Shown: positions 1 through 5,239 of the stretch, piece by piece
How positions within the stretch are numbered: the first letter of the stretch is position 1
How the letters are laid out: each line of letters starts with the position of its first letter
NCBI GenBank assembly: GCA_003218345.1
Contig: QHNF01000224.1
Location: 1-8,067, forward strand
Length of the DNA: 8,067 nt
Source of the DNA: Verrucomicrobiota bacterium
GTDB lineage: Bacteria > Verrucomicrobiota > Verrucomicrobiia > Chthoniobacterales > UBA10450
Direction: 5' to 3'
Position numbers and translations under genes: made by a program
Notes under the pieces: generated by a model
Told to the model about the DNA's origin: nothing
The model's database searches: none
The model's input: the letters and a program-made list of their open reading frames with translations, nothing else

Positions 1-420
1 GACAAGCGACGACTTACTCAAACAGACTGGAGTTTCTTGCAGAAGCGGCGGTCGGCGCCGCAATCAGGTTTGGTTTACGACACGTTCTACCGTCAGGGTG
101 AATGGGTTGCAGCCGGTAAACCGGTGGTCGCGCTGTTGCCACCGCAAAACATCAAGGTGCGCGCTTTCGTTCCGGAAACGCGCATTGGCTCGATCCAGTA
201 CGGCGACGGCGTGCGCATCACAGTCGATGGCGTGCGCGATCCTTTCATCGGCAAGGTGAGCTACATCTCGCCACGCGCCGAGTACACGCCACCGGTTATT
301 TACAGCAGGGAAACCCGGGACAAGCTCGTCTTCATGGTCGAAGCAGTGTTCGATCCCGCCACCGCGGCCAACCTTCATCCCGGTCAGCCCGTGGATGTGC
401 AATTTGAATCCAAGTCATGA
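1..420 (+). CDS. HlyD-family periplasmic adaptor of an ABC exporter, C-terminal part (5' end outside window)
   Basis: The reading frame is open from the first base, so the gene starts upstream. The TTG at 37 is only an internal Leu codon. The 139 visible residues show the end of a barrel-sandwich (lipoyl-like) domain (APQSGLVYDTFYRQGEWV, then GKPVVALLPP), followed by the beta-barrel region (IKVRAFVPE, then YGDGVRITVDG). This is the usual order for membrane fusion proteins. Such proteins sit in the inner membrane and periplasm and connect an ABC or other exporter to a TolC-like outer membrane channel. The stop overlaps the start of the ABC ATPase gene as ATGA, the arrangement expected for a ybhG-ybhF-ybhS-like exporter operon. 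The substrate cannot be told from the sequence. Family assignment is secure; specific orthology to YbhG is inference. Confidence 0.88.
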   Translation, partial: DKRRLTQTDWSFLQKRRSAPQSGLVYDTFYRQGEWVAAGKPVVALLPPQNIKVRAFVPETRIGSIQYGDGVRITVDGVRDPFIGKVSYISPRAEYTPPVIYSRETRDKLVFMVEAVFDPATAANLHPGQPVDVQFESKS

Positions 421-1343
421 ATGGCGAACCAGTCATCGACGTGCGCGGAATGACGAAGCGCTTCGGCGATCGCACAGTGGTCGATCATGTCGATCTAACT
501 GTGCGTGCCGGCGAGATCTTCGGGTTCCTCGGTCCTAATGGCAGCGGCAAGACCACGTTCCTGCGGATGTTGTGCGGATTGCTTCGGGCGGACGATGGAA
601 GCGGCACGTGCCTCGGTCACGACGTGATTGCCGAGAGCGAAGCGATCAAGCGCGAAGTCGGCTACATGACACAGCGATTCAGTTTTTGGGAAGACCTGAG
701 CATTGCGGAGAATCTCGATTTTGTCGCGCGGATGTACGAAGTGAGAAATCGGCGACAAACCGTGCGCGAGAGCCTCGAGCAACTCGGCCTTGCAGGGCGC
801 AAAAATCAGCTCGCAGGCCAGCTCTCGGGCGGATGGAAACAACGGCTGGCACTGGCCGCGTGTCTCATTCACAAACCGAAACTGCTTTTGCTTGATGAAC
901 CGACAGCCGGTGTCGATCCAAAAGCACGCCGCGATTTCTGGGATGAGATTCATCGTCTCGCCGGCGAGGGCCTGACGGTTTTGATTACGACTCATTATAT
1001 GGACGAGGCCGAACGCTGCCATCGGCTCGCCTACATTGCATACGGCAAACTGTTGACGCACGGCACGGTCGATGAAGTCGTCGGAAACGAATGCCTAACG
1101 ACTTGGTCCGTGAGCGGTCAGGACTTACCCGGGTTGACCGAACAATTGCGCCAACGTCCCGGCGTGGAGCAGACGGTGGCGTTCGGCAACATGTTGCACG
1201 TGAGCGGAGCGGACGCTGCAACACTTGAGCAGGCGATATCGCCATTCCGCACCAATCAATACCAATGGCGTCAGGTCGAGTCCGGACTAGAGGACGTCTT
1301 CATCCATCTCATGGACAAGTCGAAGGAGAATTCTTCGCCATGA
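417..1343 (+). CDS. ABC transporter ATP-binding protein (ABC-2 type exporter)
   Basis: Cytoplasmic ATPase of 308 residues that would power export through the adjacent ABC-2 permease. All nucleotide-binding motifs are present: Walker A GPNGSGKTT (39-47), Q-loop Gln86 (YMTQRFSFWEDLS), signature LSGGWKQR (136-143), Walker B LLLLDEP (156-162), D-loop AGVD (164-167) and switch His193 (TTHYMDEA). The C-terminal 90 or so residues, ending near LEDVFIHLMDKSK, match the extension found in drug and lipid exporter ATPases. It has a single nucleotide-binding domain, so a dimer is expected, unlike the two-domain YbhF of E. coli. The ATG at 417 overlaps the adaptor stop, and its own stop overlaps the permease ATG, so the three genes are probably translationally coupled. 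The gene itself looks intact. Substrate is unknown. Confidence 0.95.
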   Translation: MNGEPVIDVRGMTKRFGDRTVVDHVDLTVRAGEIFGFLGPNGSGKTTFLRMLCGLLRADDGSGTCLGHDVIAESEAIKREVGYMTQRFSFWEDLSIAENLDFVARMYEVRNRRQTVRESLEQLGLAGRKNQLAGQLSGGWKQRLALAACLIHKPKLLLLDEPTAGVDPKARRDFWDEIHRLAGEGLTVLITTHYMDEAERCHRLAYIAYGKLLTHGTVDEVVGNECLTTWSVSGQDLPGLTEQLRQRPGVEQTVAFGNMLHVSGADAATLEQAISPFRTNQYQWRQVESGLEDVFIHLMDKSKENSSP

Positions 1344-1924
1344 AAAACTCCCGCATATTTTCGATAGCGCGGTTTCGCGCGATGCTGGCGAAGGAATTCA
1401 TCCAGATGCGCCGCGATCGTCTGACGTTCGCGATGATGATCGGTATTCCGTTGCTCCAGCTCATTCTGTTCGGCTACGCCATCAATGCGGATCCGAAACA
1501 TTTGCCTGCGGCCGTTCTTGTGGCCGATCACGGCCCCCAAGGTCGCACTTTGTTTTCGGCACTTCAGAACAGCGGCTATTACGATCTGGTCCGCCAGGTA
1601 AAAAGCGAAGCCGAAGGCCGCGATTTGCTCGCACGAGGCAGTGTGCAATTCGTCATTAACATTCCGGAAAATTTCAGCCGCGATTTTATCCGCGGTGATC
1701 GGCCGGAGCTTCTCGTGGAAGCGGATGCGACCGATCCGGGAACGACCGGCAACGCAATCGGATCGTTATCGACTGCGTTGAATACCGCGCTGCAAAGTGA
1801 TTTGAAAGGCTCTCTCGAACCGCTCGCTGTAAACGACGGTCCGTTCGATTTGCGTGTGCACGCGCTCTACAATCCCGAAGCAATCACACATTACAACATT
1901 GTGCCGGGACTTATGGGAGTGTGA
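1340..1924 (+). CDS. ABC-2 type permease, N-terminal part (frame broken)
   Basis: This is the first 194 residues of an ABC-2 membrane permease (YbhS/YhhJ-like). The ATG at 1340 is chosen because it overlaps the ATPase stop (ATGA) and has AAGGAG at 1323-1328; a longer reading from TTG 1265 has no support. The N-terminal amphipathic stretch (MLAKEFIQMRRDR) leads into the first membrane helix (about 28-47), then the large extracytoplasmic domain typical of this family. The frame ends inside the expected second helix, at YNIVPGLMGV, where a TGA follows. The family continues here with a hydrophobic run into a conserved TRERERGTMENLL motif, and that motif is found directly downstream in another frame. 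The gene is therefore probably disrupted by a small deletion, or there is a sequence error. A fragment with one and a half helices is unlikely to transport alone. Confidence 0.85.
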   Translation: MKNSRIFSIARFRAMLAKEFIQMRRDRLTFAMMIGIPLLQLILFGYAINADPKHLPAAVLVADHGPQGRTLFSALQNSGYYDLVRQVKSEAEGRDLLARGSVQFVINIPENFSRDFIRGDRPELLVEADATDPGTTGNAIGSLSTALNTALQSDLKGSLEPLAVNDGPFDLRVHALYNPEAITHYNIVPGLMGV

Positions 1925-2466
1925 TTTTAGTCACCGGGCTGGCGATTACTCGCGAGCGGGAGCGTGGAACAATGGAAAATCTTCTCTCCATGCCTACGCG
2001 CCCGATCGAAGTCCTCGTCGGCAAACTCGTTCCTTACATTTTGGTCGGCTACGTCCAGGTGACGTTAATTCTCATCGCTTCCCGGTTCCTTTTTCATGTG
2101 CCGATGTTCGGCAGTCTGTGGTTACTACTGGTGGCCGCTGCTCTTTTCATCGTCTCAAATCTTGCTGTAGGGATCACGTTTTCCACCATTGCCCAGAACC
2201 AACTTCAAGCCATGCAAATGACTTTCTTTTTCTTTTTGCCTTCGCTGTTGCTTTCCGGATTCGCATTTCCGTTTCGTGGAATGCCTGGCTGGGCGCAGGC
2301 AATTGGCGAAGTGTTGCCGTTAACTCATTTCGTCCGAATCGTCCGCGGCATTCTCTTGAAGGGAAACGGAATCGGGAACATTGGGTCGGAACTCTGGCCC
2401 ATCGCAGTCTTCGCGGTCGTCGCGATGTTCATCGCGATGAAACGTTACAGGCAGACTTTGGATTAG
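1921..2466 (+). CDS. ABC-2 type permease, C-terminal part (frame broken)
   Basis: This is the remaining part of the permease, in frame 1 instead of frame 2. It begins ILVTGLAITRERERGTMENL, the conserved segment after the second helix, and keeps the rest of the family. Hydrophobic helices lie near KLVPYILVGYVQVTLILIA, LWLLLVAAALFIVSNLAVGI, MTFFFFLPSLLLSGFAFPF and LWPIAVFAVVAMFIAM. The loop GMPGWAQAIGEVLPLTHFVR is conserved, and the C-terminus MKRYRQTLD is complete. Joined to the N-terminal part, the protein would be about 375-380 residues, the usual length. A GTG at 1921 overlaps the upstream TGA as GTGA, so coupled reinitiation giving a two-piece permease is conceivable. However, the nearest purine-rich site (GGGAG, 1915-1919) is only one base away. 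I favour a frameshifted gene. Confidence 0.82.
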   Translation: MILVTGLAITRERERGTMENLLSMPTRPIEVLVGKLVPYILVGYVQVTLILIASRFLFHVPMFGSLWLLLVAAALFIVSNLAVGITFSTIAQNQLQAMQMTFFFFLPSLLLSGFAFPFRGMPGWAQAIGEVLPLTHFVRIVRGILLKGNGIGNIGSELWPIAVFAVVAMFIAMKRYRQTLD

Positions 2467-2497
2467 AACTAATGATTACAACAGAAAGGAATCGATC

Positions 2498-2854
2498 ATG
2501 AAATCACGAGATAAACTTAATCAAGAATTGCGACAAACCATCTTGTCCTTACCCGGTGTGACGGAGCGGCAGAATGCGGGAATCCACGAAGACGCGTTTT
2601 TTGTCGGACGCACAATGTTCATGCATATCCATGGCCGCGGTCACTGCGACATTCGACTGTCGAAAGATGATCAGAAGCGGGTTCTTGCAGAAGGCAAAGC
2701 ACGCACGCACCGCTGGGCGCCGGAAGCAGGATACGTCGCGTTCATTGTGGACGATGAACAGGATTTGGAACCGGCAATGGATCTGATTCGGCTGTCTCAT
2801 CATCATTTTGCCGGCAATCAGGGCGTTCTGATAACTGAACACCAACAGGACTAA
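2498..2854 (+). CDS. DUF5519 'luciferase family' protein
   Basis: Small soluble protein of 118 residues, no signal peptide or membrane segment. It shows the pattern I associate with DUF5519 (named 'luciferase' domain in databases): LPGVTER near 18-24, a His-rich core MHIHGRGHCDIRLS at 42-55, then a segment with HRWAPEAGYVAF and a C-terminal helix AMDLIRLSHHHF. Members are found as small stand-alone proteins in many bacteria. The biochemical role is unknown and the family name should not be read as light production. The ATG at 2498 has AAAGGA at 2485-2490, seven bases upstream. It lies 31 bases after the permease and 28 bases before the next gene, so co-transcription is likely. Family call is from remembered pattern, not a search. 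Confidence 0.68.
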   Translation: MKSRDKLNQELRQTILSLPGVTERQNAGIHEDAFFVGRTMFMHIHGRGHCDIRLSKDDQKRVLAEGKARTHRWAPEAGYVAFIVDDEQDLEPAMDLIRLSHHHFAGNQGVLITEHQQD

Positions 2855-2882
2855 CAACGATCGTAATAACAAGGAAGCGATT

Positions 2883-3488
2883 ATGAAACTATTTGTTATA
2901 GGAGCGACTGGCCGCACCGGCCGCGAGATTGTTCAGCAAGCTCTCGAAAAAGGACATTATGTCACTGCGTTTGTTCGGTCACCGGAGGGTAGTAGCTTAA
3001 CGAATGAGCGGCTTACCGTCCTCAAGGGAAATGTTGTGGACGAAAATCAACTCTTTGAAGCAATGCAAAAACATGACGCAGTCCTATCGGCATTAGGACC
3101 GCGCAAAGTCTTCAAACCAAGCTCGCTTCTCCACGACAGCGCACTTGCTACTACGCGGGCAATGAGCCGTTCAGGAGTTAGGCGGCTTGTTATTCTTTCG
3201 GCTGCAGCGCATTTTCCCGGGATTCCCAATCGGATCGTAAGTTTTGTCCTGCGCGGTCATATGCGCGATTCGCGTGCCATGGAAGCAATTGTGCAAGCTA
3301 GCGGCCTCGACTGGACAATCGCTCGACCTCCACGTCTCACTGAGGAAAACTACACGAGCTATCGAAGCCGGGAGGGTGCCGCGCCCAAGATGGGTTTCAC
3401 GCTGGCCCGCAAAGCGGTTGCAGCATTCATGCTCGACGCGATCGAGCAACAGAAACATTTTCACAAAATCGTGGGCATCGCGAAGTAA
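2883..3488 (+). CDS. NmrA-like NAD(P)-binding oxidoreductase (atypical SDR)
   Basis: Cytoplasmic protein of 201 residues with a Rossmann fold. The N-terminus MKLFVIGATGRTG carries the dinucleotide-binding GATGRTG at 7-13, followed by a predicted helix and the strand ending in FVRSPE, typical of NAD(P)H-binding proteins (NmrA-like / biliverdin reductase B-like). Further family marks are LKGNVVD near 48-54, ALGPRK, RLVILSAA, and DWTIARPPRLT from residue 143, plus a C-terminal helix and a final VGIAK. It lacks the classical SDR YxxxK pair, as usual for this subgroup. The substrate cannot be predicted; related proteins reduce quinones, flavins or biliverdin, or act as redox sensors. AAGGAAG at 2871-2877 stands five bases before the ATG. 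DoxX-like membrane proteins often accompany redox genes of this type, as here. Confidence 0.85.
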   Translation: MKLFVIGATGRTGREIVQQALEKGHYVTAFVRSPEGSSLTNERLTVLKGNVVDENQLFEAMQKHDAVLSALGPRKVFKPSSLLHDSALATTRAMSRSGVRRLVILSAAAHFPGIPNRIVSFVLRGHMRDSRAMEAIVQASGLDWTIARPPRLTEENYTSYRSREGAAPKMGFTLARKAVAAFMLDAIEQQKHFHKIVGIAK

Positions 3489-3505
3489 CCGCTGGAGCTC
3501 CCACC

Positions 3506-3853
3506 ATGTTTACCGCTTACACCGTCGTCACTCTTCTGGCTGCTGCGGCTAACATCTTCTCGGCCATACTCGATTTCATCCGCTTTAAGCAGATCCTGAT
3601 TAACATGGCCAGGGTAGGCGTGTCGGAATCGTGGATAACCATTTTTGGTATCCTGAAAGCAGCGGGCGCATTAGGCCTGCTGATCGGCATGAGTGTGCCA
3701 TTGATCGGGATCGCTGCCGGAAGTGGCCTCGTCCTGTTCTTTGTCAGTGCCATTATCACCCATGTGCGGGCACACGATTACTCATTCGGTCTGGCGATCG
3801 TGTTCCTTCTGCTGGCCCTGGCCGCGCTGGTGTTGCGAGTGGCCTCGTTGTGA
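3506..3853 (+). CDS. DoxX-like integral membrane protein
   Basis: Hydrophobic protein of 115 residues with four predicted membrane helices, roughly at 5-24, 44-62, 64-86 and 92-113. The pattern resembles the DoxX-like family: a helix with Asn-Ile-Phe-Ser followed by a polar DFIRFK segment, then a middle Gly-rich helix (ILKAAGALGLLIG) and a short loop HVRAHDYS before the last helix. DoxX-like proteins are small inner membrane proteins linked in some bacteria to quinone or thiol redox functions; the role of this one is unknown. GGAG at 3494-3497 is eight bases before the ATG. It starts 17 bases after the NAD(P)-binding gene, so the two are probably one transcription unit. It ends facing the convergent minus-strand gene. 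Confidence 0.78.
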   Translation: MFTAYTVVTLLAAAANIFSAILDFIRFKQILINMARVGVSESWITIFGILKAAGALGLLIGMSVPLIGIAAGSGLVLFFVSAIITHVRAHDYSFGLAIVFLLLALAALVLRVASL

Positions 3854-3892
3854 GCAGCGAGACGCAGGATTCTATGAAACCTTCGTTACTCT

Positions 3893-3919
3893 GTCTTACG
3901 CAGCAACTATCGATAAGAC
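3893..3919. other. Weak inverted repeat between convergent genes
   Basis: The 104-base gap between the convergent stops at 3853 and 3958 contains GTCTTA (3893-3898) and its reverse complement TAAGAC (3914-3919), separated by 15 bases. It lies where a bidirectional terminator would be expected. There is no T-tract on either side, the stem is only six pairs and the loop is long, so it is not a convincing intrinsic terminator. I see nothing else of note in the gap. Confidence 0.2.
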
Positions 3920-3957
3920 GATCGCGTCCAGCATCGCAGAGATCTGGAGACAGCCTG

Positions 3958-4374
3958 CTACTCGATCTTTTCCCAGAATCCACGACGGTTCGGAATATTC
4001 GGGAAAACAAGTTGGCCTTGGTAGAAGGTGAACGGGCTGGAGCGGTCGTTGCCACCGAACGATAACGTCAGCGTTTTGCCTTCAACGCTCCAATGGCCTG
4101 TCACGGGCTCTCTGCGCTCGTAGGCTGTTGCGGTCCAGTTCTCAACAGTACCATTGGAATGAAGGACGAGATGCTCGTCTATCGGGCCCGTATAGCCGAT
4201 TGTAGTTTTTCGCCAATGACCAATCGGCGTGTTGGCATTTTCCGAAGACGCATCGCTTCTCGCTTGAAATGTGATGATCGCCGAGTCAGCGGCCTCCATC
4301 GAAAAGGCAGCGAAAGCAAAAGCGGCACATTGCGCGAACCAGGTAATCTGTCGGAAAAGGTTTCGTCTTCTCAT
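3958..4374 (-). CDS. Secreted protein of unknown function
   Basis: Protein of 138 residues that I do not recognise. The N-terminus has a clear Sec-type signal peptide: MRRRN, then a hydrophobic run at about 10-26 (TWFAQCAAFAFAAFSM) with possible cleavage near residues 28-32; there is no lipobox. The mature part looks all-beta, with Trp and Gly-rich strands such as GHWRKTTIG, HLVLHSNGTVENWTATAY, TGHWSVEGKTLTLSF and RRGFWEKIE. The 'dGtv ... GHW.veGktLtL' layout recalls small lipocalin-like or META-like barrel proteins, but that is only a shape comparison. GGAG (complement of 4381-4384) stands six bases before the ATG, which supports this strand over the overlapping plus-strand frames. It is convergent with the DoxX-like gene and divergent from the repeat protein at 4482. 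Confidence 0.7.
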   Translation of the reverse strand: MRRRNLFRQITWFAQCAAFAFAAFSMEAADSAIITFQARSDASSENANTPIGHWRKTTIGYTGPIDEHLVLHSNGTVENWTATAYERREPVTGHWSVEGKTLTLSFGGNDRSSPFTFYQGQLVFPNIPNRRGFWEKIE

Positions 4375-4443
4375 AGGATTCTCCGTGCCGAGTCTGACAG
4401 GTAGCGACGACGGATCAAGCTTATTGCAGCGTTTTGTTGCACC

Positions 4444-4467
4444 AGTTCGAACTCAAACGAATATTCG
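4444..4467. promoter_or_regulatory. Pair of adjacent 10-bp palindromes, candidate operator
   Basis: Two perfect palindromes, AGTTCGAACT (4444-4453) and CGAATATTCG (4458-4467), lie four bases apart with centres 14 bases apart. They are in the 107-base gap between the divergent starts at 4374 and 4482, just upstream of the AGGG ribosome site (4471-4474) of the plus-strand gene. The position fits a repressor or activator site controlling one or both genes. No regulator gene is adjacent, and chance occurrence cannot be excluded. Confidence 0.3.
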
Positions 4468-4481
4468 CTTAGGGTTGAAAG

Positions 4482-4859
4482 ATGGCGGACGCGCACATTA
4501 TCGAAAAACATCGGTTTCCTTCACCGGCACCGACGCCTCAGGCGCTGTCATGGGACGGCGAGCACCAAGTACTTTGGATGGGTTCGCGCGATCTGCGTCG
4601 AATTTATGCAATTGATCCGAAGAAGTGGGGGGTTATCGAGAAGAGAGAAGCGCCCGGTATTCCGTGGGCGGCAGTTGCAATGAACGGGGCGCTTCGCTTT
4701 ACAATCGGCGAAGGGCCGGACGATGATCGTTACATTCGCGGGTTCACTCTCAAGGGCGGCTTTTCGGAGACGCACCGAATCGCTTGCCCAGAGTTTACCG
4801 GTTCATATCTCAGCTTCGACGGTGAGCATCGCGACCGGAAACATTCTCCGCGTTATTGA
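4482..4859 (+). CDS. DG-H repeat (propeller-like) protein, N-terminal part, frame broken
   Basis: This is the first part of a cytoplasmic protein without signal peptide. The ATG at 4482 has AGGG at 4471-4474, seven bases upstream. I cannot name the family, but the sequence shows repeats of the form [S/T]-[W/F]-D-G-[E/K]-H: LSWDGEHQVLWMGSRDLRRI near 22-41 and LSFDGEH near 109-115; a third copy, LTFDGKHFWSNYRAKDMIV, is in the downstream part. This spacing suggests blades of a small beta-propeller, as in proteins that bind sugars or small ligands, but that is inference. After LSFDGEH the frame gives a basic, unrelated tail (RDRKHSPRY) and a stop at 4859. The sensible continuation (TGNILRVIDVGAEICGHTF) is in another frame, so the gene is probably disrupted or missequenced near 4830. 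Confidence 0.62.
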   Translation: MADAHIIEKHRFPSPAPTPQALSWDGEHQVLWMGSRDLRRIYAIDPKKWGVIEKREAPGIPWAAVAMNGALRFTIGEGPDDDRYIRGFTLKGGFSETHRIACPEFTGSYLSFDGEHRDRKHSPRY

Positions 4860-5100
4860 TGTCGGTGCTGAGATCTGCGGCCATACTTTTGTTGATGGCT
4901 TGATCTACGTCTTGCGCGGCACAGAACGGCCGAACGAGGAGTGGCGCATCGCGCGTCTAGATCCACAGCAGGACGCGCCAGAAGTAGAGGATATCGCTGT
5001 TGTCCCGTTCGCGTCTCGTTCACTGACTTTCGATGGCAAACATTTCTGGTCCAATTATCGCGCCAAGGACATGATCGTTTCATTCGCGCTCCCGACTTGA
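4833..5100 (+). pseudogene. DG-H repeat (propeller-like) protein, C-terminal part, out of frame
   Basis: This is the continuation of the gene starting at 4482, now in frame 1. Meaningful sequence begins about ATGNILRVIDVGAEICG and runs through VDGLIYVLRGTE, EEWRIARLD and EVEDIAVVPF to the last repeat, SRSLTFDGKHFWSNYRAKD, ending SFALPT with TGA. The frame is open back to ATG 4723, but residues coded before about 4830 are a shadow of the upstream frame, so that ATG is not a credible start. Compared with the other DG-H repeats, the blade at the junction lacks its middle strand (nothing equivalent to HFWSNYRAKDMI follows DGEH). This suggests that a short segment was lost, not one base only. Restored, the protein would be roughly 210-230 residues. 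Confidence 0.6.
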
Positions 5101-5202
5101 AAGATGGTCCGAGCTGGACTGGCAGTTAATGCTCGAAGATGGGGTTGTCGGCTATAAGCAGTCGCTAACCCGTCGCTTAAACAACTATCATTAAGTTGAG
5201 CA

Positions 5203-5232
5203 TTAGCTTTAAGTCAGGCGTGAGTTCATAAT
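5203..5232 (+). promoter_or_regulatory. Candidate promoter giving a leaderless cyclase mRNA
   Basis: CATAAT at 5227-5232 matches the -10 consensus in five of six positions. A weak -35-like TTAGCT (5203-5208, three of six) stands 18 bases upstream. Transcription would be expected to begin at about 5239-5240, exactly on the ATG of the cyclase gene. There is no Shine-Dalgarno sequence at normal distance from that ATG; the nearest AGG is about 21 bases away. Together these suggest a leaderless transcript, but the -35 is poor. Confidence 0.3.
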
Positions 5233-5239
5233 CGGTGTG

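Noticed and set aside
1265..1339. Upstream TTG start extending the permease by 25 residues
   Set aside because: It lies inside the ATPase gene, codes for polar sequence unlike the family, and ATG 1340 has both the ATGA overlap and an AAGGAG site.
2462..2473. ATTAG-AA-CTAAT near-palindrome after the permease stop
   Set aside because: Too short and AT-rich to call a terminator or operator, and the next gene follows closely with its own ribosome site.
1854..2501. Long plus-strand frame overlapping the permease
   Set aside because: Its translation is rich in Arg, Ser and His and resembles no family; the overlapping frames code for clear permease helices.
3893..3919. GTCTTA/TAAGAC hairpin as a rho-independent terminator
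   Set aside because: Six-pair stem, 15-base loop and no T-tract on either strand; kept only as a weak inverted repeat.
3631..4065. Plus-strand frame running from the DoxX-like gene into the minus-strand gene
   Set aside because: No ribosome site, low-complexity Arg/Ser content, and it overlaps two better supported genes.
4437..4465. Promoter TTGCAC-17-AATATT before the repeat protein
   Set aside because: Only three and four consensus matches, and transcription would start at the ribosome site, leaving almost no leader.
4271..4615. Plus-strand frame covering the divergent intergenic region
   Set aside because: It overlaps the signal peptide coding part of the minus-strand gene and the start of the repeat protein and has no family features.
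4723..4832. ATG 4723 as start of a separate gene ending at 5100
   Set aside because: The first 36 or so residues are a shadow of the upstream repeat-protein frame; only the part after about 4833 is meaningful.
5161..5177. Direct repeat GTCGCT spaced by 11 bases before the cyclase gene
   Set aside because: Only six bases long, within range of chance, and without supporting context.
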